From Legionellaceae bacterium (GTDB lineage Bacteria > Pseudomonadota > Gammaproteobacteria > UBA12402): a stretch of 32,367 bases of DNA. Below the pieces are notes generated by a model. The model was not told the origin of the DNA, ran no database searches, and saw only the letters and a program-made list of their open reading frames with translations. The translations under genes were made by a program, and so were the position numbers. The stretch is taken from positions 1 through 32,367 of the forward strand of contig PANR01000028.1 of NCBI GenBank assembly GCA_002707695.1. The letters run 5' to 3'. Positions 18,001 to 25,990 of this stretch are shown piece by piece. Position 1 is the first letter of the stretch, and every line of letters starts with the position of its first letter.

Positions 18001-19223
18001 ATTTCATGCAGCATGCGACTGCTCGTAAAAGCATCTCGAGTAACCTGATTACTATCCATTGCCGCTATCACATTACCATCAGCTTCTTTAAGTATGGGAG
18101 GATATTGACAAGCCGGGTAATTTTGCGCCTCATCAATGAAGGTATAACTATAACTTGCATGATCAGGAAGCTCTGAAGGACACAAATAGGGATCGACTTT
18201 TTTCTCAGCGTCACCATCAATCAACAAGGTTCTTTGATAGCTCTTAAAAACCTTTACGGCCTGTTCACGCATATCTTTTGCAAAACGACTATTTCTGACA
18301 CCCAATTGCATATACTTATTGGGCCCTACTGCCGCGATTAATTTAAGCTCACGGTATAATGCCTCAACGTCGATTTTTTTAGCTTTAGATTTTTTTGCCT
18401 TCGCTCCCTTTTTTCCCTGGTTATTTCCTGGCTGACGAGCAAAAGCTGAATCAGCGAACCATGTCTCAAATGCCTCAAATCCAACAACGTTAGCACCTGG
18501 ATATTGTTCTTTGGCTATGTCCTCAGCAGCCTTAAATAAAACAGTCACTCTTGTTTGGATGCCGAGCTCCTGCCATTTTTTTTTGGCCTCTTTCGCTAAG
18601 TGTTCAGGTGCCACATAAAGGACGGGCAAAACCTCTCCATCGACCTGCTCAAGCTTATCAACAACTTGCTGTAATAGCTGAAAAAGCACGAGGGTTTTAC
18701 CAGAGCCCGCCGGCCCTTCAAGTAACGCGGGACACTTGAGCTTTAACGCTTCAGATTGTAGATCGGTAAACTCAATAACTTCTACATTACCATAGAAGAC
18801 CAGCTGAGCCAGTTGCACTGCATCTTCGACAGGTGCTTGATCGCTTGCCGGAAACATGTCTTTAAAAAACTGAACTTGATCAATTGAAAATTGATCAATG
18901 TGTCTCGCGAGCTTGGCTTTGGCATGGTGTTTGAGGCACTGCACGTACGCATCATGGCTGTCAAACACACCTAACGGAATAAGCACAGGCGGCATCTTGG
19001 CACCACCGGGGGGTGTATGCTGATATACACCCATCACAACTCGCGCGCTTTTAGTCACCTTAGCGCTAATAACTGTGCCTTTACTTCCAGAGACATACTT
19101 GTGCGAGAGATCAGCGGTCCTATAAGCACCCTGCGCCATCGCCATCAATACTTTTTCGAGTCGTTTATCATCAGGTTGTTGGAATAAACCTTCGGGGTCA
19201 AAAATTCCGCAAAAATCCTTCAC
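12036..19223 (-). CDS. Giant 2395-residue protein: UvrD/Rep-type helicase plus three long helical modules
   Basis: Residues 1-110 hold a small domain; the strand pattern ARVVMGVYQ ... LIPLGVFDSHDAYVQCL resembles RelE/ParE-fold proteins (inference). Residues 150-615 are a superfamily 1 helicase core: Walker A GPAGSGKT (170-177), Walker B FIDEAQ (362-367), motif III AAMDSNQ (387-393), THR (424-426), LIDEIIGLEYEEIIAVG (514-530) and motif VI NRLFVAMTRAQ (572-582). A low-complexity Pro/Ala linker (615-650) and a TPR-like hairpin (652-685) follow. The rest is three diverged repeats, about 706-1245, 1272-1780 and 1826-2335. Each has ILxDL...SLME, FxxxPLPWHQ-like and YFVKLxWxxKxGVFKLDxLF-like blocks; the last is degenerate in module 3. 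Start is GTG with GAGGAG five bases upstream. No signal peptide. Function unknown: an effector, a defence protein or a DNA-repair factor are all possible. Confidence 0.85.
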   Translation of the reverse strand: MKDFCGIFDPEGLFQQPDDKRLEKVLMAMAQGAYRTADLSHKYVSGSKGTVISAKVTKSARVVMGVYQHTPPGGAKMPPVLIPLGVFDSHDAYVQCLKHHAKAKLARHIDQFSIDQVQFFKDMFPASDQAPVEDAVQLAQLVFYGNVEVIEFTDLQSEALKLKCPALLEGPAGSGKTLVLFQLLQQVVDKLEQVDGEVLPVLYVAPEHLAKEAKKKWQELGIQTRVTVLFKAAEDIAKEQYPGANVVGFEAFETWFADSAFARQPGNNQGKKGAKAKKSKAKKIDVEALYRELKLIAAVGPNKYMQLGVRNSRFAKDMREQAVKVFKSYQRTLLIDGDAEKKVDPYLCPSELPDHASYSYTFIDEAQNYPACQYPPILKEADGNVIAAMDSNQVTRDAFTSSRMLHEMFDAHAIKFHRAFLTGTHRVPIKVSQAAENLLRLKNLLLGGVTDQGQSIKFPSYVGTQGEMRWYRSIDDCGEQFARWQNSANVAFIAPNKDIQEVLEDKFGFPQVFLIDEIIGLEYEEIIAVGSDVEFMKIVRERGLSPDDKHTSHQTKDKKAVISHEAPVLAMNRLFVAMTRAQDTFCFVSSMDGKHDERNVEGLHEWLLHGDTVKTDNKPTGSAPAENVHSDEQLGGAPAPAPRDKEVASSTPEEWFEKAVELIKKKAFRQAERIYRKHRNTMPFKPYRSFAILKNAVDDDKLRTFEESILADLEAGDFNSLHELLLTSVKNIESICYVNKLNRDSSLSLMESIVHSQKAVRTFFALLRAIQDSTVKKPPLMLDFIHQLNKHLSANFKESLFEKFLQKKFTNEDHVVEMGVEIDAPGEARQAEKPVNPRTITNESCYLFDLIKGDLSSTVKALENLGEDSVEHLAQIAPLFSLFGILYEFFKKSEEGHDEQAKTAWERIKYLWNRFLADLDESGEHFFEAVFTRKDRARLFAKFLSKLSIIPQYFRSVLFNILYIRKKNLIGQMEWQPTSFLQTLCITKYGINVLFSLISDHPELLNGDPLPWHQRFEGKLGKDSHTALEMLQDAASSSGSAAKLLSMPGFKKILAYKPPEGLEENDKKSTFLNHKNPPKDYFVKLMWNKKRGVFKLDVLFDQPFVYQGVIYHCLYDAIADRMPHKKIFLEVVYEIVFEGKHILFEKDARPLKDFIEALIKAMSINDFYILFIEPVVSSRYGMIQMYQNPHGTMVHHVFMVLKYHKELANEIDLSSIVDELGEEMIDDIFSRLDEHEHHFRQPNSLLNSPQEDEASSSDPIAGSGETPDEQFPADSILADLMAGDTDALNGVLLLEPEHLEKICFIDKLNSDPSSSLMEAVANSRKALMSFFSLLSYIQASGDQRRALVLALANQINQHLSAGAIGNMLEIFFMKDVIDEDKRVVSNKFCYLLDLIKLPVPEAKTIEERDQKSPLLHLFFLRLFLGKKGGKEKSRKVQQALKFDLNRFLIETDENGRHLFSYIYSSVPTFNLFSDFLSDFFQYLLIPQYFKSVLFGTLHIKKKTPEGEIVFTTSSLLKLMTAGKIGARILSILMTGYPDLFNGDHLAWYQRTGDLSEEELTTPLELSLEASSEYKEDLLKHPLFSNEIQTFELPKNLKSSKNKSAFLDHERPAKDYFVKLLWDEKQGVFKLDLLFHQPFVHRGVIYRCLYHAIAERMPHRKTFLEVVFEIIFKGKHILFTESAEPLKAFLQELIYSMNLIDFYAAFVEPVIYGRYSVQAMHENPHHTIVVYIYFFIKNHEKYKKNIDLSPLGEEHGEKLDRLYEVFHRHEEESPRPNSLFKNSHADRANDSAVDGGIDTAAMRAMLGAGAPGPQPKSIEGLDTPTNKLSILRDLNEGGTDSLRLLCEKGTAIVEQVLFKSKMSVGSKQASLMETILSPENRRAAFTLFSFLSEVQYINQPRDPRAINLAVVLRRFSDWIINHLSLQDQATILFLFMTPTFNLEYSPCETLREYSTETPACGLKTTDGDSEFYLLELAGQHFHPLKRRYKIPNEMLQMFVDIFVSSNKSNNKVMKSMLRVQLNRFLNEVSNLGRNFLYLIFANVDLNHQFNSFLLAMHDGWLIDAYFKNALFQTLFGNDCVDGVDTAVVTSLLNGLCAGVNETLEDNGLSFLYALIRKYPGLLKGPPLPWHQGFRSSGQCPLAVLGSKAEAGDVSAKAALETIKNRAPYILKYSRPTGLSKNDVACSLEVLHDIEEVLPELLKLLSKEDWSCDLFFATPFKHESVYYENSVVIYAGLYQFIIDRPSLRSAFIFALSNILYCGQYRVIKPENYEQSLTFFKRFIQRASLSEIYEVLGHLSVDLPVDEEYKMEKNQNRGFLRILCAALAKMCDEPYYADKLTYLFAKSPSADASADEPPLESVKGRFTYNSVFYTACEGRAIVKAEQLAAEPAASKGAK
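12219..13748 (-). repeat. Module 3 of the giant protein (coding repeat, most diverged)
   Basis: Encodes about residues 1826-2335. It shares KLSILRDLNEGGTDSL, ASLMETILSPENRRAAFTLF and LLKGPPLPWHQGF with the other modules, but the DYFVKLxW block is reduced to DLFFATPFKH. A short C-terminal tail (2336-2395) follows. Confidence 0.65.
13884..15410 (-). repeat. Module 2 of the giant protein (coding repeat)
   Basis: Encodes about residues 1272-1780. It begins DSILADLMAGDTDALN, parallel to ESILADLEAGDFNSLH in module 1, and ends in a Ser/Pro/Asn-rich linker. It lacks about 30 residues present in module 1 around 815-845. Confidence 0.75.
15410..17108 (-). repeat. Module 1 of the giant protein (coding repeat)
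   Basis: Encodes about residues 706-1245 of the giant protein (codon 706 starts at 17108; the last part is at about 15489, followed by a linker). It matches module 2 closely, for example DYFVKLMWNKKRGVFKLD versus DYFVKLLWDEKQGVFKLD and RMPHKKIFLEVVYEIVF versus RMPHRKTFLEVVFEIIF. The similarity is visible in the DNA (for example 15901-16020 against 14281-14400), so the duplication is relatively recent. Confidence 0.75.
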
Positions 19224-19323
19224 AGCTGCTCCTCATATTATGATTATTGTCGCTTATTTTGAGCGGTATGATATCAAAGCTAGGCCAAAAAACAAACAAT
19301 CTGTGCCCCGCCTGATTATCACA

Positions 19324-20373
19324 CTAGCACTGGATTGCACTCAATAAAAATGCATCAGCCAGCACCAACGTCACTATTGCCTCAACAACCGGCACCGCTC
19401 GAATAGCCACGCAAGGATCATGCCGACCTGTGACGGTGACTTCACACGCTTGGCTATCAATATCAACTGAATTTGCTGGTTGCGTAATGCTTGATGTCGG
19501 CTTAAAGGCCACACTGAGTGTTAAGTCTTGTCCCGTTGAAATCCCACCCAAAACACCACCGCTATGATTACTTAAAAAACCCTCCGGTGATAATTCATCA
19601 CGATGCTCAGAACCACGTTGTGTTACCACACCAAAGCCATCACCCATCGCCACTGCTTTTGCTGCGGGAATTCCCATAAGTGCTTTTGCCAAGTTTGCAT
19701 CGAGTTTTTCAAACACTGGCTCACCTAACCCTACTGGCATGTGATGCACAGTAACGCAAACCAAACCGCCGATCGAATCACCTGACTTTCGTAGTGCTTT
19801 AATGAGCAGATCCATGTCTTTTATTTTATTTTTATCAGGACAAAAAAAGGGATTTTGATCAATTTCATGCTCGTCAACACTTTCAATTTTCACCTCACCC
19901 ATTTGAGATAAATAAGCTTTGACAATCATTGTCTCTGGCAAACATTTTTTGGCAATCACGCTAGCCGCTACCCACAAAGCGGTTTCACGCGCAGAAGCAC
20001 GACCGCCGCCTCGATGATCACGTATCCCGTACTTTTTAAAATAGGTATAATCTGCGTGACCCGGACGAATCTTATCTTTCAATGCCTTATAATCTCGACC
20101 ACGTGCATCTTGATTTTTTATCATTAACCCAATTGGTGCGCCTGTTGTTTTGCCTTCAAACACACCTGATAAAATCTCAACCCGATCAGCTTCTCGTCGT
20201 TGCGAGACATGTTGCGACTGGCCTGGCCTGCGTCGCGCCATGACTTTTTCAAAATCTTTTTCAGACAATGCAATGCCTGGCGGACAACCATCAACAATCG
20301 CCACATAAGCCGGCCCATGGCTTTCACCACAGGTTGTTATACAAAAACGCTTGCCGAATGTATTAAAACTCAT
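19324..20373 (-). CDS. aroC: Chorismate synthase
   Basis: Last step of the shikimate pathway: converts EPSP to chorismate using reduced FMN. The 349-residue protein (E. coli 361) has all three signature blocks: GESHGPAYVAIVDGCPPG at the N-terminus, RRRPGQSQHVSQRREADRVEILSGVFEGKTTG, and RPGHADYTYFKKYGIRDHRGGGRASARET with the catalytic His and Arg residues. GGISTGQDL and GRHDPCVAIRAVPVVEAI complete it. The ATG overlaps the 3' end of prmB by 11 bases; prmB-aroC is a common gammaproteobacterial gene pair. Confidence 0.97.
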   Translation of the reverse strand: MSFNTFGKRFCITTCGESHGPAYVAIVDGCPPGIALSEKDFEKVMARRRPGQSQHVSQRREADRVEILSGVFEGKTTGAPIGLMIKNQDARGRDYKALKDKIRPGHADYTYFKKYGIRDHRGGGRASARETALWVAASVIAKKCLPETMIVKAYLSQMGEVKIESVDEHEIDQNPFFCPDKNKIKDMDLLIKALRKSGDSIGGLVCVTVHHMPVGLGEPVFEKLDANLAKALMGIPAAKAVAMGDGFGVVTQRGSEHRDELSPEGFLSNHSGGVLGGISTGQDLTLSVAFKPTSSITQPANSVDIDSQACEVTVTGRHDPCVAIRAVPVVEAIVTLVLADAFLLSAIQC

Positions 20374-21235
20374 GGGCTAATTGCTCTCTTGTCACCAAAA
20401 ATACCCCGTCGCCGCCATGTTCGAACTCAAGCCAAGTAAACGCTAAGCGTGGATACTTTATTTCAAGCGCATGCGCGCTATTACCCACTTCAACGATCAT
20501 TATACCATTGAGCGTTAAGTATTTTTTTGCTTCGCGCAGCATCACATCAACACATGCTAACCCATCTTGGCCTGCTGCGAGTGCATGCTGGGGCTCGTGA
20601 AGATATTCTTTTGGTAGACTTGCCATATCTTCTGCGTCAACATAAGGTGGATTACTAATAATTACATCATATTGTTTATTCGGTACGTGAGCAAATAAAT
20701 CTGATTCAATCAACTCAACTTGATGCTCAACTTGATGCTTCGCCCTATTTATTTTTGCAACCTCTAGCGCGTTGCAATCAATATCTGTTGCATCAATGTG
20801 TGCTGCTGGAAATGCTTTTGCACAAGCAATGGCAATGCAACCAGAACCTGTGCCAATTTCTAATAGTTGATGAATTTCGTCGGGCTTAACCCAAGGCTGA
20901 AAGTGTTGATGAATTAATTCAGCCAGTGGTGATCGTGGTATGAGTACGTGCTCATTGACGTAAAATTCCAAGCCTGCAAAATAACTTTTATGCGTTAAAT
21001 ATGGCACGGGAATGCGCGCATTGATTCGCTGAGTCACAAGCGCCTGAACACGCTCATACTGAGCATCAGTCACATTCTCCTGAGCAATGCTAGCATCCAC
21101 ATCAATTGGCAACGCTAACGCATGCAACACCAGCGCAACAGCATCATCCCAAGCATTATCTGTGCCATGGCCAAAGTACACATCGGCATCAAGCAGCTGG
21201 CCCTCAACCTCGTGTAGCAGCTCATCAATTGTCAT
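20363..21235 (-). CDS. prmB: Ribosomal protein L3 glutamine N5-methyltransferase
   Basis: Methylates a glutamine of ribosomal protein L3 using S-adenosylmethionine. From the chosen start it has 290 residues. The N-terminal helper domain contains YFGHGTDNAWDDAVALVL and RIPVPYLTHKSYFAGLEFYVNEHVLIPRSPLAELI, which match E. coli PrmB closely. The SAM-binding EIGTGSG is at 126-132 and the catalytic NPPY at 195-198. The ATG at 21233-21235 is preceded by GAGAAGGTGGAG, and this N-terminus aligns with PrmB. A longer frame to 21295 adds 20 unrelated residues and would overlap the smrA start. The stop overlaps aroC by 11 bases. Confidence 0.94.
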   Translation of the reverse strand: MTIDELLHEVEGQLLDADVYFGHGTDNAWDDAVALVLHALALPIDVDASIAQENVTDAQYERVQALVTQRINARIPVPYLTHKSYFAGLEFYVNEHVLIPRSPLAELIHQHFQPWVKPDEIHQLLEIGTGSGCIAIACAKAFPAAHIDATDIDCNALEVAKINRAKHQVEHQVELIESDLFAHVPNKQYDVIISNPPYVDAEDMASLPKEYLHEPQHALAAGQDGLACVDVMLREAKKYLTLNGIMIVEVGNSAHALEIKYPRLAFTWLEFEHGGDGVFLVTREQLAHEF

Positions 21236-21293
21236 CTCCACCTTCTCAATTACTTTGCTATTTTCTGACCCATAGTGTAACCTATTTTGTATC

Positions 21294-21875
21294 ATGGACG
21301 AACAAGATAAACAGCTCTTTCGGGAGGCAATGCAAGGCGTTCAGCCGCTCAAAAAAAAGCATCACCGCGTCACACTCAAACGTTCAGGCAAGCAAAAATC
21401 ATCAACCACCCACGCCAAATACCGCCAACAGCTGATGCGTCGACAGCACTTTGGGAACGATACAGAGCTCATGGAAAGGCCAGAGGCGCATTTCCCGCCC
21501 TGGCAACTCACCGAACCCCATCAGCTACTTAAGGCCAATGAGTCAATCTTCCACGCTCAGGCGAGTGTACAGCCTCGCACGCTCAAACGGCTCAAGCGCG
21601 GCACTTACCCCATGGGGGCAAGCCTAGATCTTCATGGCTATACACGAAAACAGGCTGACGCCGCACTGCATCAGATGATCAGCGATGCCCAGCAACAAGG
21701 CGTCCGTGGCCTACGACTGATTCCAGGCAAGGGACACCGCAGCAGCGATTATGCTTTATTAAAATCTCACCTTTGTCACTGGCTGATGCAAGATGATCGT
21801 ATCCTCGCCTTCTGCACGGCGACGCCAAGCGACGGAGGTGGTGGCGTCTTGTATGTACTGCTCAAAAAAGGATGA
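21294..21875 (+). CDS. smrA: Smr-domain protein SmrA (YdaL-like)
   Basis: A 193-residue protein with an N-terminal basic region and a C-terminal Smr domain, a fold associated with RNA endonuclease and ribosome-quality-control proteins. The N-terminus (DKQLFREAMQGVQPLKK) and C-terminus (FCTATPSDGGGGVLYVLLKKG) match E. coli SmrA/YdaL better than SmrB. The LDLHG motif is intact at 111-115, but the second motif, usually HGKG, reads PGKG at 144-147. No clear ribosome binding site precedes the ATG. The start is supported by alignment with the YdaL N-terminus. It is divergent from prmB with a 58-base gap. Confidence 0.88.
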   Translation: MDEQDKQLFREAMQGVQPLKKKHHRVTLKRSGKQKSSTTHAKYRQQLMRRQHFGNDTELMERPEAHFPPWQLTEPHQLLKANESIFHAQASVQPRTLKRLKRGTYPMGASLDLHGYTRKQADAALHQMISDAQQQGVRGLRLIPGKGHRSSDYALLKSHLCHWLMQDDRILAFCTATPSDGGGGVLYVLLKKG

Positions 21876-21936
21876 ACGCTAATTTTGCATCAGTCCCGAT
21901 AGCTTTTGACAATGCTTTTGTGTAAAATGGAGCCGT

Positions 21937-22587
21937 ATGAATAATAAAGTCATAATTATTGGCATTGCAGGGGCTTCTGCATCAGGCAAGAGCCTACTGG
22001 CCAACACCATTGTTGAGGAACTTGGTTCCGACCAGGTTGCCGTTATCCCAGAAGACTCCTATTACCACGATCTTAGTCACTTACCCAAAGAAGAACGCGA
22101 AAAAGTGAACTTTGACCACCCCGATGCGCTCGATCATGAGCTTTTACTCAAACAACTTCGTGCACTGCAAGACGGTGAGTCAGTAGAGGTGCCTATCTAC
22201 GATCACAGCGAACATATCCGACTGAAAAAAACACGCCACATTGGCGGCTACACGATTGTTGTTTTAGAGGGTATCTTAATTTTTGCCGATATCAGCATCC
22301 GCAACAATCTTGATATTCGCATCTTCATGGACACCCCTCTCGACATCTGTTTAATCCGCCGCCTCAAACGCGACATTTTAGAGCGCGCACGCAGCATTGA
22401 GTCAGTCATTGAACAATACGAAAAAACGGTTCGTCCGATGTACATGCAGTTCATTGAACCATCTAAACGTTATGCTGATCTGATTGTCCCACGTGGCGGC
22501 AAAAACCGCATTGCGATTGATATGATTAAAACGCGCATTCGAGAGCTGATTGGACAAAACGGCAAGTCCCATAAAGAAACGGCATGA
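21937..22587 (+). CDS. udk: Uridine kinase
   Basis: Phosphorylates uridine and cytidine to UMP and CMP in pyrimidine salvage. The 216-residue cytoplasmic enzyme (E. coli 213) has the P-loop GASASGKS at 12-19, EDSYYHDL, the nucleoside-binding NFDHPDALDHELL, YDHSEHIR and VVLEGILIF, and a C-terminal LIVPRGGKNRIAIDMIKTRI. TGGAG lies six bases before the ATG. It follows smrA after 61 bases. A strong hairpin (22576-22606) overlaps its last codons. Confidence 0.97.
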   Translation: MNNKVIIIGIAGASASGKSLLANTIVEELGSDQVAVIPEDSYYHDLSHLPKEEREKVNFDHPDALDHELLLKQLRALQDGESVEVPIYDHSEHIRLKKTRHIGGYTIVVLEGILIFADISIRNNLDIRIFMDTPLDICLIRRLKRDILERARSIESVIEQYEKTVRPMYMQFIEPSKRYADLIVPRGGKNRIAIDMIKTRIRELIGQNGKSHKETA

Positions 22588-22606
22588 ATATTCTCCATGC
22601 CGTTTC
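22576..22606 (-). terminator. Long hairpin between convergent udk and a small gene
   Basis: Perfect 11-bp arms GAAACGGCATG and CATGCCGTTTC around a 9-base loop, overlapping the udk stop. On the minus strand the stem is followed by CCGTTTCTTTAT, a moderate T-rich tail, so it most likely terminates the 64-residue gene. On the plus strand there is no T run. Confidence 0.55.
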
Positions 22607-22631
22607 CAAAACTTCTAAATTTTATTTAATC

Positions 22632-22826
22632 TTATTTAATGGCTTGTCCTGAGCTCCGCACCACCTGCCCTGTGTGATTATCAATAATTTTGCCCGCACC
22701 GTGAGACACGCCGCGTGACAATAGAGCATAGAGAGCGGTAGTTAAACGAGATAGGCTATTGCCCGATCTCACGACGACTGATTCGTCATAACATGAGATA
22801 ATTAACGTATAGTTTGCAGCATCCAT
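22632..22826 (-). CDS. Hypothetical 64-residue protein
   Basis: A small protein of unknown function with no signal peptide or membrane segment. It starts MDAANYTLIISCYDESVVV and contains SLSRLTTALYALLSRGVSHGAGKIIDNHTGQVV. The pattern of two beta-like strands, a helix and a final strand suggests a compact domain. Support as a real gene: a strong GGAGGG nine bases before the ATG, an open frame filling the udk-ligA gap, and a hairpin 26 bases after the stop on its own strand. It does not resemble a family I recognise. Confidence 0.6.
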   Translation of the reverse strand: MDAANYTLIISCYDESVVVRSGNSLSRLTTALYALLSRGVSHGAGKIIDNHTGQVVRSSGQAIK

Positions 22827-22974
22827 CTGGATATCCCTCCAATAGATAGTTTATACAATCCAAACTTTCTTGTTATTTCCCTTTGGCTTCCATTATCGCC
22901 AGCCGATCGGCCGGTCGATAGTGGGGATAGTAACATAAAAAATCGTAATTGCACCAATAAATTTAGGTAGTTTT

Positions 22975-22996
22975 ACCTAGTAAAAATTTACTAGGT
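22975..22996. repeat. 22-bp dyad near the ligA 3' end
   Basis: Arms ACCTAGTAAA and TTTACTAGGT with AA between them, 15 bases beyond the ligA stop. A second dyad (AGGTA-GTTT-TACCT, about 22965-22978) shares its right arm with the left arm of this one, so the two hairpins exclude each other in RNA. It could be a weak ligA terminator or an operator for the small gene at 22632-22826. No T run follows on either strand. Confidence 0.4.
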
Positions 22997-23011
22997 TGCA
23001 TTTTGATCAGT

Positions 23012-25030
<2,019 letters not shown>

Positions 25031-25094
25031 TTAGCTTCTAATCTGATAAGACTAGCTGAGGTCAGCGAAAGATTCAATGTGGAAACAATAGCGT

Positions 25095-25904
25095 TTAACA
25101 AGCCGATGTAAGCTTGGATTGACTGGAGGGTTGGCTCAACTCAGCACTGGGTGGTCTAGAAAACCACGCTAGCAAACACTTATTACTCACCGTACCCAAG
25201 GGAACTGGTGGAAACGTTGTTTTATCGTAATATTCACCGTAGCCTATTTTCACCGCGTTATACCTGTTTAATTTAAAAACGTAATCATTAAGAGCATCTA
25301 ATGCCACTCTATCAGGCAACTCTGTTGAACATACTACATGATATTTTTTCTGCAGACGGTCAACCTCATCAACCAGCTTGTCAAGGTCGTCATCAAATTC
25401 ATAAACATCAATCTTTTCTTGGTGCCCCTTAACCAAAACGTCCAAACGATACTTTAAAATATCCCTAACAGTCATATTAACCAATTTACCGCCAGAGGCA
25501 GGAAGATGACCAGTTTCCTGTATCAGTTCGAGAATAGCCTTGACAACACCAATCTGCCCATTTAACGCAGCATAATGCAGAGGCGTAAAACCGAATACAT
25601 CTGTGGTTTCAAATGGCTTTAATCCATCTCTTATAGCTGGATGATTAGATACACGGCGAAAATACTTATCTGAAAAAAACTCATCGTCACCTGCCGCTGC
25701 AGCATCATGCATGATATTACGACGATCTTGATCAACAACCTCACAATTTTTCTTATCCCAGCAATGGGCTAACTTAAGCAAACGAGCATGAGATTTTGCT
25801 TGATGCTTACCTGAAATCCAAGCCCTAAGGGCTTTTCGCATCGAAACAAGAGGAGACTTTTTGCCCATTAGTCTTGCGAGCATGTCACTAGAATTTTTCG
25901 CCAT
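25095..25904 (-). CDS. Ankyrin-repeat protein
   Basis: A 269-residue protein with no signal peptide. The basic N-terminus (KALRAWISGKHQAKSHARLLK) precedes two ankyrin units: a degenerate one at about 58-95 (DQDRRNIMHDAAAAGDDEFF) and a canonical one at 103-135 (FGFTPLHYAALNGQIGVVKAILELI). A helical, acidic segment follows (YEFDDDLDKLVDEVDRLQKKYH), then a Pro/Ser-rich tail. Ankyrin repeats mediate protein-protein binding. In intracellular bacteria such proteins are often secreted into the host, but no secretion signal can be proved here. It lies downstream of a second ankyrin-type gene on the same strand (gap 86 bases). GGAAGG lies close to the ATG. Confidence 0.8.
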   Translation of the reverse strand: MAKNSSDMLARLMGKKSPLVSMRKALRAWISGKHQAKSHARLLKLAHCWDKKNCEVVDQDRRNIMHDAAAAGDDEFFSDKYFRRVSNHPAIRDGLKPFETTDVFGFTPLHYAALNGQIGVVKAILELIQETGHLPASGGKLVNMTVRDILKYRLDVLVKGHQEKIDVYEFDDDLDKLVDEVDRLQKKYHVVCSTELPDRVALDALNDYVFKLNRYNAVKIGYGEYYDKTTFPPVPLGTVSNKCLLAWFSRPPSAELSQPSSQSKLTSAC

Positions 25905-25990
25905 TGCCTTCCATCCGGTTCAGAAAACTTTGCGGGCTTATTTTAACATTATTCCCACTGAATTACCATGGACCAAAACATCAACCATCA

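Noticed and set aside
21236-21295. Longer prmB start at 21295 overlapping the smrA start
   Set aside because: The extra 20 residues do not fit the PrmB N-terminus, and a better ribosome site precedes 21235.
21890-21936. Promoter for udk built on TTGACA near 21907
   Set aside because: The nearest -10-like TAAAAT is only 11 bases away, too close for sigma70.
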